From the NCBI RefSeq assembly GCF_000725345.1, contig NZ_CP008852.1, positions 4,580,001-4,644,000 on the forward strand: 64,000 nt of DNA, given 5' to 3'. The notes beneath the pieces are model-generated. The model ran no database searches, had not been told where the DNA came from, and saw only the letters and a list, made by a program, of their open reading frames with translations. Of this stretch, positions 16,868-25,974 are shown piece after piece (position 1 is the stretch's first letter; each line of letters opens with the position of its first letter). Made by a program: the position numbers and the translations under genes. The stretch is from Pelosinus sp. UFO1. Its GTDB lineage: Bacteria > Bacillota > Negativicutes > DSM-13327.

Positions 16868-17458
16868 ATGCAAACCCCAACTCCACCAACAAAACCTATC
16901 CCCCCCACTCCCCCTACTATGGAGGTAAAACCTTCATCAATTATTGGGGGTGATACAGCAACTTCTCCTGCTACTTCTACAAGCCCAGCGAAATCAGAAA
17001 CTACGAAAGCAGCCCAGGATGCTAAAAAGGTAGATGGGATACCACAAAGTTCCCCAACGAAAGCATCTACTATGGAAAAAGCAGCCTCCCCTCCGAACCA
17101 AACTACAACTGCTCCACCACTTTTAGGCACTTATAATGAAACCACAACTGCAACTACTGCAGCATCGGATATTACACCAGCCCCTAAGAATAAACCAACA
17201 TCGGTTTTTGGCTTTGGATTGGTTTTTACCCTTGTTCTACTTTTTGCTTTATCTTTTGTAGCTCTTCATTTGTGGAACAACAAGAAAAAGAAGGAACGCA
17301 CTATCCTTGATTATTCAGAAAGTAACGAGAAAGAACTCTTAGACCTAATGAATTCTGCTGAGGATACTGCTACTCCCCCCTTATCTGTCGCTATGGTAAA
17401 AAATAAGAAAACAGCTTCCTCTTCTAAAATCAAAGGCAATTTTGAAGTTAGGATCTAA
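16868..17458 (+). CDS. Pro/Thr-rich single-pass membrane protein, unknown
   Basis: 196 residues, start ATG 16868 chosen by AAAGGAG at 16854-16860. Residues 1-110 are low-complexity, rich in Pro, Thr, Ala and Lys (MQTPTPPTKPIPPTPP..). One hydrophobic segment follows (VFGFGLVFTLVLLFALSFVAL, about 118-138), then a basic stop (NNKKKKER) and a charged tail. No signal peptide is visible, so by the positive-inside rule the basic tail should be cytoplasmic and the Pro/Thr stretch outside. Not recognised as a known family. It is followed by repeat copy D. Confidence 0.7.
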   Translation: MQTPTPPTKPIPPTPPTMEVKPSSIIGGDTATSPATSTSPAKSETTKAAQDAKKVDGIPQSSPTKASTMEKAASPPNQTTTAPPLLGTYNETTTATTAASDITPAPKNKPTSVFGFGLVFTLVLLFALSFVALHLWNNKKKKERTILDYSESNEKELLDLMNSAEDTATPPLSVAMVKNKKTASSSKIKGNFEVRI

Positions 17459-17493
17459 TTCTTCAAGTTTTCTAATAAAAACACAAATATAAG

Positions 17494-17594
17494 AAAAGAC
17501 TTGGCTTAGGCCAAGTCCTCAGACGCAGGTAGAAGCCTTAGTCGTTCTTACTTGGAATCAAGGAAGTGTTATACTTTCTGATTCCGCAAAAAAA
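17494..17594 (+). repeat. Dispersed 104-bp structured repeat, copy D
   Basis: TAAGAAAAGACTTGGCTTAGGCC... to ...GATTCCGCAAAAAA. It has the most perfect 5' hairpin of the four (GACTTGGC TTAG GCCAAGTC) and a few substitutions elsewhere (GCAGGTAGAAGCC, AAGGAAGT). Confidence 0.87.
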
Positions 17595-17640
17595 GATAAA
17601 CTTTCTTAGCAAATCCTTACTAAGAAAGTTTATCTTTTTT
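17588..17640. terminator. Bidirectional terminator
   Basis: AAAAGATAAACTTTCTTAG / CTAAGAAAGTTTATCTTTT has a 19-bp stem with A and T tracts, between the convergent Pro/Thr-rich gene and the HAD phosphatase gene. Confidence 0.85.
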
Positions 17641-17641
17641 G

Positions 17642-18304
17642 TTAAAATTCTTTTACAAAAGAAACATCATTGTTGACTTCATCAAAACTTTTGATAATTT
17701 TGTCTGCATAAGACAAATCTTGCTTCCCTGAATTCGGATTATAAAAAGCAATACACTTCATACCAGCTGTTTTAGCTGCTAGAACTCCATTTCTAGAATC
17801 CTCAAAAACCAAACATTCCTCCGGGAGAACGCCTAATAATTCAGCTGCCCGCAAAAAGATGTCAGGAGCAGGTTTACCCTTTTCAACTTCTTGTCCGCTA
17901 ACCTTTTCGGCAAAACAATCGCTTAATGAGAACATATCCAAAACAATATGAATTTGTTTCTTAGGTGAGGAAGAAGCCAAGGCTAATTTGATGTTTTCCT
18001 CGTAGAGCTTTTTCACTAAGATATCAACGCCAGAGATGGGCTTTTCATCTTTTTCCGACAGTAAAAATTCAACGCATTTATCTTCATACTCTTGAAGCAA
18101 AGTATTGATATCACCTTCAATTTTGTACTTTTCTTTAAGTTTGGAGAACATATGAAGATTTGTAGTACCTATGAAAGTATCATATTCTTCATCGGAAATG
18201 GTAAATCCAAATTTAGTTTTTGTATAATTCATAAAAATCTTATAGTGCAATGGCTCACTATCGATAATGACACCATCCATATCAAAAATAACGGCTTTGA
18301 TCAT
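17642..18304 (-). CDS. HAD-family phosphatase, beta-phosphoglucomutase-like
   Basis: 220 residues. HAD motif I DMDGVIIDSEP (8-18), motif II SSSP near residue 110, motif III lysine in GKPAPDIF, motif IV VFEDSRNGVLAA. The alpha-helical cap follows motif I as in beta-phosphoglucomutase, phosphoglycolate and sugar-phosphate phosphatases. Substrate cannot be told from sequence. GAGGAGG at 18312-18318 places the start at ATG 18304, although the frame is open to 18349. It is monocistronic, between two terminators. Confidence 0.88.
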   Translation of the reverse strand: MIKAVIFDMDGVIIDSEPLHYKIFMNYTKTKFGFTISDEEYDTFIGTTNLHMFSKLKEKYKIEGDINTLLQEYEDKCVEFLLSEKDEKPISGVDILVKKLYEENIKLALASSSPKKQIHIVLDMFSLSDCFAEKVSGQEVEKGKPAPDIFLRAAELLGVLPEECLVFEDSRNGVLAAKTAGMKCIAFYNPNSGKQDLSYADKIIKSFDEVNNDVSFVKEF

Positions 18305-18464
18305 AACGATTCCTCCTCTATATAAGAAAATCGGGAAGGCTACCTTCACCTATTAGCCTAAGCTCAGTATCTATTTTATTATAAGCATAGGTTAAATGAA
18401 ATGGCGGAGCGTTAATAATATAGATACTGTGCGGACTACCTAAAAAACATCTACTCTCTGATTC

Positions 18465-18500
18465 TACAAAGAGACTTGGCATTTACCAAGTCTCTTTGTA
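18465..18500 (-). terminator. Terminator of serS
   Basis: ACAAAGAGACTTGG / CCAAGTCTCTTTGT forms a 14-bp stem directly after the serS end. Its GACTTGG core resembles the 5' hairpin of the dispersed repeat. Confidence 0.75.
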
Positions 18501-18526
18501 ATCAGAACCCTCATCCTGATGATTGA

Positions 18527-19795
18527 CTATTTAATTACATCAACGCCCATATAAGAACGCAGTACTTCAGGTACAATAACAGAGCCATCAGGTTGTTGGT
18601 TGTTTTCCAAAATAGCGGCTACAGTGCGGCCAATCGCTAGGCCTGAGCCATTTAACGTATGTACAAATTCTGGTTTTCCTTTAGCCTCACGGCGGAATTT
18701 TATATCAGCGCGACGGCCTTGGAAATCCTCAAAATTCGAACAGGATGAAATTTCTCGGTAGGTATTAAAACTAGGCAACCATACTTCAATATCGTAGGTT
18801 TTCGCAGAAGAGAAACCCATATCACCACTACATAAGGCGACTGTACGATAAGGCAATCCTAGCAATTCCAAGATACGTTCTGCATTACGAGTCAACTTTT
18901 CTAGCTCATCATAAGAGTTCTCCGGTAAAGTCAACTTCACCATCTCTACTTTATTAAACTGATGCTGACGAATTAAACCACGAGTATCCCGGCCAGCAGC
19001 TCCTGCTTCGGCACGGAAACAGGCACTATAAGCCGTATAATATAAAGGTAAATCTTTGACATCTAAGATTTCTCCTCGATGATAATTAGTGATTGGTACT
19101 TCTGCAGTAGGAATCAAATAATAATCGAGTCCCTCCAACTTAAACATATCTTCACTAAACTTAGGCAATTGCCCGGTTCCTGTCATACTCTCTTTATTTG
19201 CAATAAATGGAGGGAAAAATTCCGTATAGCCGTGCTCACCAGTGTGAATATCAAGCATAAAATTAATCAGAGAACGTTCTAACCGAGCTCCTAGTCCCCG
19301 ATAAAAAGTGAATCGTGTTCCAGTGACTTTGCCACCCCGTTCAAAATCAAGAATATTGAGTTTCTCGCCAATTTCCCAGTGAGCCAGTGGCGGTTTTTCA
19401 AACGTAGTAGGAGTTCCCCAATTACGCACCTCGATATTGTCCTGCTCATCCTTTCCAATAGGTACTGAATGATGAGGTATATTAGGGATGTTCATAATAA
19501 TAGCTTGCAGTTTTCCCTCTACTTCCTTAACCTTACCATCGAATTCACCGATCTGATCGCCGACTAAACGCATTTGGGATACTAAACTTTCCGCATCTTC
19601 CTTGGCCTTTTTAAGACGACTAATTTCAAGAGATACAGTGTTTCGTTTATTTTTAAGTGCCTCTACCTGACCTAACAATTCACGACGCTCTTTTTCCAAA
19701 ACTAAGAACTCATCTAAACTGAGATTCATGCCGCGCTTTACTAAGGCTTGTTGTACTTCTTCTGTATTGTCCCTGACAAATTTAATATCAAGCAT
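18527..19795 (-). CDS. serS: Seryl-tRNA synthetase
   Basis: 422 residues, the normal length. The N-terminal coiled-coil arm (about 30-105) binds the long variable arm of tRNA-Ser. Class II motifs follow: motif 2 [21 protein letters not shown] and motif 3 [22 protein letters not shown], with [13 protein letters not shown] between. It charges tRNA-Ser with serine. AGGAGGG precedes ATG 19795. It has its own promoter and a structured leader with a terminator (19895-20038), so it is probably controlled by attenuation. Confidence 0.96.
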   Translation of the reverse strand: MLDIKFVRDNTEEVQQALVKRGMNLSLDEFLVLEKERRELLGQVEALKNKRNTVSLEISRLKKAKEDAESLVSQMRLVGDQIGEFDGKVKEVEGKLQAIIMNIPNIPHHSVPIGKDEQDNIEVRNWGTPTTFEKPPLAHWEIGEKLNILDFERGGKVTGTRFTFYRGLGARLERSLINFMLDIHTGEHGYTEFFPPFIANKESMTGTGQLPKFSEDMFKLEGLDYYLIPTAEVPITNYHRGEILDVKDLPLYYTAYSACFRAEAGAAGRDTRGLIRQHQFNKVEMVKLTLPENSYDELEKLTRNAERILELLGLPYRTVALCSGDMGFSSAKTYDIEVWLPSFNTYREISSCSNFEDFQGRRADIKFRREAKGKPEFVHTLNGSGLAIGRTVAAILENNQQPDGSVIVPEVLRSYMGVDVIK

Positions 19796-19894
19796 GCTTT
19801 AAACCCTCCTATTTATACTAAGAAAACTCTATCGTTTTTTAACATAGATTGTTTGGAATGTACATTTCCCTTTTGGGATGATACATAAATAATA

Positions 19895-19996
19895 ACAAAA
19901 AACTCCCGCCTGCTATTCAGGAACGAGAGTATCTTTCCCGCATAAGCGCTGTTATACGGTACATAACGGCATAAATCTGCTCTTATACATAAATAG
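19895..19996 (-). promoter_or_regulatory. Structured serS leader with attenuator-like terminator
   Basis: From the promoter at about 20012 a leader of roughly 110 bases runs to a terminator hairpin (ACTCTCG..CCTG / CAGG CGGGAGT, 19930-19902) with a T run, about 100 bases before serS. Within it, GTTAT / ATAAC sits inside ATAAGAGC / GCGCTTAT, and that 3' arm can alternatively pair with an upstream GTATAAGC. The conserved T-box GGTGG core is absent and the leader is too short for T-box stem I. The terminator part (GCGGGAAAGATACTCTCGTTCCTG) resembles the serA T-box terminator, so a shrunken T-box derivative is possible. Confidence 0.55.
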
Positions 19997-20009
19997 CTTA
20001 TACCATTAT

Positions 20010-20038
20010 ATTCTACAATATTCACCATTTATTGTAAA
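20010..20038 (-). promoter_or_regulatory. Promoter of serS
   Basis: On minus: TTTACA (20038-20033), a 17-base spacer, TAGAAT (20015-20010). Confidence 0.7.
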
Positions 20039-20058
20039 GCATCTCTAATGAATAATGG

Positions 20059-21057
20059 TTAGGTGCTTATAACAGCGTTCAACCCTAGATCGCCATTGCA
20101 CTCTCTAATAAAATCAATGAAAACATTACTAATACTAGGATCAAATTGCTTACCTGCACAACTTTCAATCTCGATTAGAGCTTCTTCCACACTATGAGGT
20201 TCACAATAACATCGTAAGCTAGTCATAGCATCATATGCATCACAAATGGTCAGCATACGGCTAATCCATGGAATGTTTTCCCCCTGTAGGCCACTCGGAT
20301 ACCCTTTTCCATCGTATCGTTCGTGATGATGACGCACAATCTCTGCCAAGGTGGCAAATTCCTCTACTTCCTTCAAAATATCTGCGCCTTTACTTGGATG
20401 GCGCTTAATTACTTCATATTCTACATCCGTTAGGCGACTTGGCTTATTTAGAATCTCTTCTGAAATTCCAATTTTACCTACATCATGTACTATGCCTGCT
20501 AAATATGCCATAGTGACTTCACTTGCAGGAAGCTTCATATATTCTGTTAATCCAACAATGAGAGCAGCAACATTTTCACTATGCTGCATAGTATACAGAT
20601 CTCTTACGCCAATGGCTTTACAAAATGCCTTTATAATATTCATATTCACGACATTTAATTTATTTTCAAACATTTTAAATTTGTCTATCATAATATAATT
20701 TCCTACAGCAAACTCAGGCAGACCATTCTCATCTCGCAATAAAAAGGTACTTACTAAAAACCATTTCCCCTCTTGGCTAGGCATATTTAAATACACCTCG
20801 CAAGCACTAAATTGCTCTCCAGTATCCATTGTCTCAATTAAAGGCCCTTGGTAGCTACCACAACTCTTTTTCTTATTACCATTATAAAAAATGTCTAGTA
20901 TTGATTTATTGATAAACTCTTCTTCACTGATATGCCACATATTGCACAATGCATCATTTATAAATACAGATTTAAATTCATTATTAATGACTAAAACGCC
21001 GTGCAGTAACCCCTTATCTATTATCTCTGCTACACGATAGCGAACGTCTTTTTTCAT
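20059..21057 (-). CDS. PAS-HD-GYP protein, putative c-di-GMP phosphodiesterase
   Basis: 332 residues. A PAS domain (about 8-125) precedes an HD-GYP domain (about 140-325) with the full signature: HDVGKIGI (191-198), RHPSKGADIL and HHERYDGKGYP (244-254), then CDAYDAMTS. HD-GYP enzymes hydrolyse c-di-GMP to GMP. The PAS domain would sense a signal; no membrane segment is visible. The frame begins at GTG 21096, but AGAGGAG at 21068-21074 favours ATG 21057. It lies upstream of serS on the same strand, with a separate serS promoter between. Confidence 0.88.
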   Translation of the reverse strand: MKKDVRYRVAEIIDKGLLHGVLVINNEFKSVFINDALCNMWHISEEEFINKSILDIFYNGNKKKSCGSYQGPLIETMDTGEQFSACEVYLNMPSQEGKWFLVSTFLLRDENGLPEFAVGNYIMIDKFKMFENKLNVVNMNIIKAFCKAIGVRDLYTMQHSENVAALIVGLTEYMKLPASEVTMAYLAGIVHDVGKIGISEEILNKPSRLTDVEYEVIKRHPSKGADILKEVEEFATLAEIVRHHHERYDGKGYPSGLQGENIPWISRMLTICDAYDAMTSLRCYCEPHSVEEALIEIESCAGKQFDPSISNVFIDFIRECNGDLGLNAVIST

Positions 21058-21254
21058 CTGTGGCAAACTCCTCTTACAGCATTTTTCACTACTCACCTAC
21101 ACAAACAGCTCACTATTATAAGATAGACCCCTACAACATAACTTTTCTTCATCTACATATTGAAATTCCATGCTTTTTTTATATTTCCTGCATAATATCC
21201 CACTTTTTTACATATGAAAAAGTAAAACGGTATTGGAACTGAAGGAGTGATGCA

Positions 21255-22310
21255 ATGTCCTCTCATCAACTCATGCGGATCGCTAGGATTTCGGCTACCT
21301 ATGCTGGTACTATCATGGGTGCTGGCTTTGCCTCTGGGCAAGAGCTCACCCAGTTTTTTGTTGTTTATGGCAATATGGGATTAGTAGGTTTATTAGTAAC
21401 ATGCTGTTTGTTCGCGTTGCTGGGCAGTACACTTTTGGAAATCAGTTACTCAATCAGAGCTACAAGTTATCATCATATATTATATTATGTCTGCGGCAAG
21501 AAAATTGGTACCGCATTAGATCTTTTCGTAACAGTTTTTCTCTTCGGTGTACTTACCATTATGCTAGCAGCGGCTGGCACCTTATTCCGAGATACTCTGA
21601 CTATATCTTATAGCCTCGGAGCAAGTCTTATGGCCCTTTGTCTCGCCATTACAACCCTATACGGACTTACTGGAATAACGAATGCTAATCTTATTATCAC
21701 TCCACTACTAGCCATTATCACAATCTACATTGGAATTTACTCACTCTCTTATCACGAATGGGATATAGCACTCGCCCAAGCACCACCTGGAGTAGCAAAT
21801 TTGCCTGCTTCAAACTGGCTGATTTCTAGCCTACTTTATCTTTCCTATAACCTGGTGATGAGTGCCACTCTATTAGCACCTTTAGGATCCCGCATTTCTG
21901 AGCGTTCTATCCGTATTGCTGGCAGCATTGCTGGCAGTATCTTATTATTGTCACTAGCAGGTCTGATTACAGTAGTCGTTCTCGTTCACTATCCCTTATC
22001 CTTAGATTATGAAATACCGATGCTCTATATCGCTGAGTCTCAGCATACACTACACCATATGGCTTATATTTTTATCTTCGCGGCTGCTATGTATACCACG
22101 GGTCTGGCAAGCCTATATGGCTGTATAACTAAACTGACTGCTGCCACCAGACTATCTACAACAGTCAGCTTACTACTTATAATTTTACTTGCTCTACTGC
22201 TCAGTCATATTGGTTTTACTGCCCTTATTGCTATTATTTTCCCTCTTTTTGGTTATACAACCTTATGGTTTACTTGTCGATTGCTTTATTTATCTTTCTT
22301 TCCCAAATAA
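21255..22310 (+). CDS. YkvI-like membrane transporter
   Basis: 351 residues with about 10 hydrophobic segments. The N-terminus RIARISATYAGTIMGAGFASGQELTQFF is the hallmark of the YkvI family (COG3949, APC superfamily), related to amino-acid/sodium symporters; substrate is unknown. AAGGAG at 21242-21247 precedes ATG 21255. The 3' end overlaps the convergent thioredoxin-reductase-like gene by 25 bases. Confidence 0.8.
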   Translation: MSSHQLMRIARISATYAGTIMGAGFASGQELTQFFVVYGNMGLVGLLVTCCLFALLGSTLLEISYSIRATSYHHILYYVCGKKIGTALDLFVTVFLFGVLTIMLAAAGTLFRDTLTISYSLGASLMALCLAITTLYGLTGITNANLIITPLLAIITIYIGIYSLSYHEWDIALAQAPPGVANLPASNWLISSLLYLSYNLVMSATLLAPLGSRISERSIRIAGSIAGSILLLSLAGLITVVVLVHYPLSLDYEIPMLYIAESQHTLHHMAYIFIFAAAMYTTGLASLYGCITKLTAATRLSTTVSLLLIILLALLLSHIGFTALIAIIFPLFGYTTLWFTCRLLYLSFFPK

Positions 22311-23152
22311 GAAATGGCACTTAATACCGCTACCAAGCCCTCACCAGTAGCCTTAGCAATTTGCCATGGTTTTCCCGTGCAGTCCCCTGCTGCAAAAACT
22401 CCTGGTATGCTTGTTGACATATCACGATTCACTTTAATCACTTCACCTTCTAATGCAAGGCCTGGCAGTACATTTTCTACAGGGTCAGACATCCGAATAA
22501 TAAATACGCCATGAACAGATAATTCTTCTTTATTCACTTGTAGTTTTTGTACTACTACATCTCCTATAATTGCCTCCGGCTTTTCATTCACTAATTTGAT
22601 CCCTGAACGCAAAGTAGGTGCTTCCTTATATTGAGGTAAGTAGTATACAGTGCGACATAATTCGCTTAAATATTCTGCCTCATGTTCCCCCTCTGCCGTA
22701 TAAGATATCACAGCTACATCTTTCCCCTTATACATCATGCCATCACAAGTAGCACAATAACTTACACCCTTCCCTAAAAATTCTTTTTCACCTTGGAATA
22801 TAGTAGTGGCAACTACCCCGGTAGCAATAATTACACTTCGCGCTTGATAAGTTGCCTTTGGTGATACCAAGGTAAACCTACCTTCTCCAGGGAAAATATT
22901 AACGACTTTTTCTTTAATAATCGTTGGGTTATGAGCGGAACAATGAGCCAGAAATTGCTGCATCATCCCTTGTCCAGTAATTTGGGGTACTCCTAAATAA
23001 TTATCTACAATATGGGCTTTTTGTAGTTTTAGACTGAAATCCATATGCTCAAATATGGCAACACTTTTATTGCGAATTCTTCCAGTAAGCGCAGCGGATA
23101 ATCCCGCCGGACCTCCGCCAATTATGGCAATATCAAAAATTTCACTAGACAT
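22286..23152 (-). CDS. Thioredoxin-reductase-like flavoprotein
   Basis: 288 residues. FAD-binding GGGPAG (12-17), redox-active CATC (C133-C136) followed by DG as in TrxB, and the C-terminal FAAGDCTGKPWQIAKATGEG. The central region (YTAEGEHEAEYLSELCRTVYYLPQY) aligns with the NADPH domain but lacks a clear GGGxxA nucleotide loop (it has ISYTAEGEHEAEYL). Standard NADPH use is therefore uncertain, and a ferredoxin-dependent or other disulfide reductase is possible. AGGAGG precedes the ATG. Confidence 0.82.
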   Translation of the reverse strand: MSSEIFDIAIIGGGPAGLSAALTGRIRNKSVAIFEHMDFSLKLQKAHIVDNYLGVPQITGQGMMQQFLAHCSAHNPTIIKEKVVNIFPGEGRFTLVSPKATYQARSVIIATGVVATTIFQGEKEFLGKGVSYCATCDGMMYKGKDVAVISYTAEGEHEAEYLSELCRTVYYLPQYKEAPTLRSGIKLVNEKPEAIIGDVVVQKLQVNKEELSVHGVFIIRMSDPVENVLPGLALEGEVIKVNRDMSTSIPGVFAAGDCTGKPWQIAKATGEGLVAVLSAISYLGKKDK

Positions 23153-23228
23153 TTGCTATTCCTCCTGCATTTTTTTAAAATTCCCCTCTTAAATCCTTAT
23201 AGAAATCTAGATGAAAGGTTGTGATAGT

Positions 23229-23525
23229 ATGTATAATTATAAACTTATGCGCCTTGAATACAGACCTTTGTTCTACTTAATGTTTATTGGTGGAATATGT
23301 ACAGGAAGCCTTGTTGGTCTAACCTTTGGCCTGCTAGATAGAAGTTCCTTTGGCATATTATGTGGTGCTTTCATTACATTACTAGCTGGTCTAGCTTCCG
23401 GCATACTTGGTCTCATCTATACGGCTGTTTTTAATACACTAGCGCCTGCTATTGGTGGCATCTCTATTCATATAACGCCTTCACCCGCCCCTGAAACTAA
23501 ACCCAAAATAGATATGCCAACTTAA
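23229..23525 (+). CDS. Small membrane protein, unknown
   Basis: 98 residues. Two hydrophobic stretches (about 15-35 and 42-65; FYLMFIGGICTGSLVGLTFGL and GILCGAFITLLAGLASGILGLIY) predict a hairpin in the membrane with a short Pro-rich tail. AAAGG 10 bases upstream favours ATG 23229; the frame is open from 23211. No family recognised. Confidence 0.62.
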   Translation: MYNYKLMRLEYRPLFYLMFIGGICTGSLVGLTFGLLDRSSFGILCGAFITLLAGLASGILGLIYTAVFNTLAPAIGGISIHITPSPAPETKPKIDMPT

Positions 23526-23561
23526 CATTCTTATATTATTTGGCCAAATTGTATATAGATG

Positions 23562-23600
23562 AAAAGCGGGATACAGGTTACCCTGTACTCCCGCTTTTTT
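23562..23600. terminator. Bidirectional terminator
   Basis: AAAAGCGGGA..CAGG / CCTG..TCCCGCTTTTTT, an interrupted stem ending in T6 on plus and TTTTC on minus, between the small membrane protein and serC. Confidence 0.82.
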
Positions 23601-23617
23601 GTTTTTCTTTTTATAGT

Positions 23618-24706
23618 CTACCCATTTTTTTGTTGAAAATTCAACATAAATTGTTCTAATGCACGGCAGCCTTCTACTGTCATTGCATTGTATATGGATG
23701 CTCGTAATCCACCAACTGAACGGTGCCCTTTAAGGCCTATGAGGCCAGCCTTTTCTGCTTGGCTTGCAAAGTTTTTTTCCAGTTCTTCACTGGGCAGACG
23801 GAAGGTAATATTCATTAAAGAGCGACTGTCTTTTTGCGCATGACCTCGGTAATAACCGCCACTTTGATCTATGGCATTATAGATCAGACTGGCTTTTTCT
23901 ACATTGCGTTTCTCAATTCCTGCTAAGCCGCCTTGTCCTTTTAGCCATTGCAATACTAAATTGAGTATGTATACAGAAAAAGCAGGTGGTGTATTATACA
24001 AGGAATCATTCTTAGCGTGTGTTTCATAACGCATCATCGTAGGGATATCCTTTGGATTATTCTCCAACAACTCCTTGTGCGCAATAACAACTGTTACCCC
24101 TGAAGGCCCTAAATTCTTTTGGGCTCCGGCATAAATCAGCGAAAATTTTTCCGCATCAAAAGGTCTATTTAAGATATCAGAGGACATATCGGCAATCAGA
24201 GGTACTTTCCCAAAGGAAGGAAACTCCTGCCACTGGGTACCAAAAATCGTATTGTTTGAGGTAATATGAACATAGGCTGGGTTTTCACTTAATTGAATTT
24301 CGCCCTTTTGGGGGATACGTTTATAATTGTCTTCCGCAGTAGTCGCCGCTATGTGTGTGCTACCAAACAGTTTGGCTTCTTTAAGAGCCTTTTCGGACCA
24401 AGCTCCTGTTAAGATATAGTCTGCAGTGCGCCCTGCTGGCAAAAAATTCATCGGTATCATCGCAAATTGAGTACTAGCTCCTCCTTGGAGGAATAGAACT
24501 CGGTAATTATCACCGAGTCCTAATAGTTCTTTTAGCGTTGCTTCCGCTTCCCGATTGACCGCTTCATAGGCTTTGGAACGATGACTCGTCTCGAGCATAG
24601 ACATACCAGTTTCCTGATAGTTTAAAAATTCGGCTTGAGCTTGTTTTAATACTTCTATCGGCAATGCCGCTGGACCCGCATTAAAATTAAAAACACGATG
24701 AGTCAA
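23618..24706 (-). CDS. serC: Phosphoserine aminotransferase
   Basis: 362 residues, a class V aminotransferase. HRVFNFNAGPAALP at the N-terminus, SHRSKAYEAV, and the PLP lysine Lys197 in IYAGAQKNLGPSGV are diagnostic. It converts 3-phosphohydroxypyruvate plus glutamate to phosphoserine, the second step of serine synthesis. The best start is TTG 24706: a GGGAGG site (24714-24719) lies in the last codons of the upstream DUF1015 gene, whose stop is one base before the TTG, so translation is probably coupled. It is the last gene of the T-box operon. Confidence 0.93.
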   Translation of the reverse strand: MTHRVFNFNAGPAALPIEVLKQAQAEFLNYQETGMSMLETSHRSKAYEAVNREAEATLKELLGLGDNYRVLFLQGGASTQFAMIPMNFLPAGRTADYILTGAWSEKALKEAKLFGSTHIAATTAEDNYKRIPQKGEIQLSENPAYVHITSNNTIFGTQWQEFPSFGKVPLIADMSSDILNRPFDAEKFSLIYAGAQKNLGPSGVTVVIAHKELLENNPKDIPTMMRYETHAKNDSLYNTPPAFSVYILNLVLQWLKGQGGLAGIEKRNVEKASLIYNAIDQSGGYYRGHAQKDSRSLMNITFRLPSEELEKNFASQAEKAGLIGLKGHRSVGGLRASIYNAMTVEGCRALEQFMLNFQQKNG

Positions 24707-24707
24707 T

Positions 24708-25961
24708 TTAATTCCTCCCATTTAATAAATGTACTACAATAGCATCCCTAAGTTTTGGTTCAAACCAAGTGGACTTAGGTGGCATAATTTGTCCTGAATC
24801 CGCAATTGCCATTAATTCTTTGGTAGACGTTGGGAACATAGAGAAAGCAACCGCATACTCACCACTGTCTACTAACCGTTCTAATTCCGCCATACCGCGA
24901 ATACCACCTACAAAATCAATACGTTTATCCGTCCGAAGATTGCCAATTCCAAGAATAGGTGCTAAAAGATTGTTTTGTAAGATGCTTACATCTAACTTAT
25001 CTACAGGATCATTCTCATCATAGGTACCTGGATTGGCTACTAATTTATACCAGGCCTTGTTAATGTACATGCCAAAGTAATGAGGGTACTCTGCCTTACA
25101 CGATATTCGAGTGCATGGGTTAATGGTAAACTTTTCTTGAATTTTTTCTAATAGCTCCTGCTCGGTTAAGCCGTTTAAATCTTTTACCACTCGATTGTAA
25201 TCCATAATCTTCGTCATTGTATGAGGAATGATTACAGCAAGGAATTTAGCATATTCCTCTTCGCCTGTATGCTCCGGATTTTTTTCTTTATAGGTATCAT
25301 ATACCCTTGCTGCAGCAGCCGAACGATGATGGCCATCAGCAATGTATAAAGTCCCAATGCGAGCAAAGGCTTGCTCAATGGCTTTAATCTTAGTTGCATC
25401 ATCCACAACATATAAGGTATGACGAATTTCATCCTCTGTCTGGAAATCATAAACTGGCTGTTTCGTCATACATTGAGCTAGTACAGCATTAATATGATCA
25501 TCTGCTTTGTAAGTAACAAATACCGCTCCTGTTTGAGCCTCTGTCGCCATTATATTATTCACTCGATCTTGCTCTTTATCTGGGCGAGTTAATTCATGTT
25601 TCTTAATAATGTTATTTTTATATTCTTCTACCGATAAAGCAGCCACTAATCCTACCTGATTGTGAGAGCCCATCTGTTGTTTGTAAATGTAAAAACACGG
25701 TTTTTCATCTTGCACCAAAACACCTTTTGCAATAAAATCTTTAAGATTTTCAGCCGCCTTTTCATATACGACTTCCGAATATGGACTAACGTCAGGCGCA
25801 AGATCTACCTCGGATTTTGTAACACGCAAAAAACTATATTCATTTTTTGTGGTAATCGCTCTTGCCTCATTCGAATCCATTACATCATAGGGCAAAGAAA
25901 CAACTTTATCTGCCAGTTCTGGTACCGGTCTTAGTCCACAAAAAGGTTTTACAATTGCCAT
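24708..25961 (-). CDS. DUF1015 family protein
   Basis: 417 residues. FCGLRPVPELADKVVSLPYDVM at the N-terminus, YIADGHHRSAAAARVY in the middle and FVGGIRGMAELERLVDSGEYAVAFSMFPTS near the end mark DUF1015 (COG4198). The family often sits with serA and serC, as here, suggesting a part in serine or one-carbon supply, but its chemistry is not established to my knowledge. It lies 13 bases after serA and 1 base before serC. Confidence 0.9.
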   Translation of the reverse strand: MAIVKPFCGLRPVPELADKVVSLPYDVMDSNEARAITTKNEYSFLRVTKSEVDLAPDVSPYSEVVYEKAAENLKDFIAKGVLVQDEKPCFYIYKQQMGSHNQVGLVAALSVEEYKNNIIKKHELTRPDKEQDRVNNIMATEAQTGAVFVTYKADDHINAVLAQCMTKQPVYDFQTEDEIRHTLYVVDDATKIKAIEQAFARIGTLYIADGHHRSAAAARVYDTYKEKNPEHTGEEEYAKFLAVIIPHTMTKIMDYNRVVKDLNGLTEQELLEKIQEKFTINPCTRISCKAEYPHYFGMYINKAWYKLVANPGTYDENDPVDKLDVSILQNNLLAPILGIGNLRTDKRIDFVGGIRGMAELERLVDSGEYAVAFSMFPTSTKELMAIADSGQIMPPKSTWFEPKLRDAIVVHLLNGRN

Positions 25962-25974
25962 AATTTTTTTCCTC

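Noticed and set aside
5555-17594. The 104-bp repeats as a CRISPR array
   Set aside because: The copies are kilobases apart, in both orientations, without regular spacers or cas genes.
19813-20028. 71-residue frame before serS as a leader peptide
   Set aside because: It has only a few serine codons, no ribosome site, and starts in the promoter; the RNA hairpins explain the region better.
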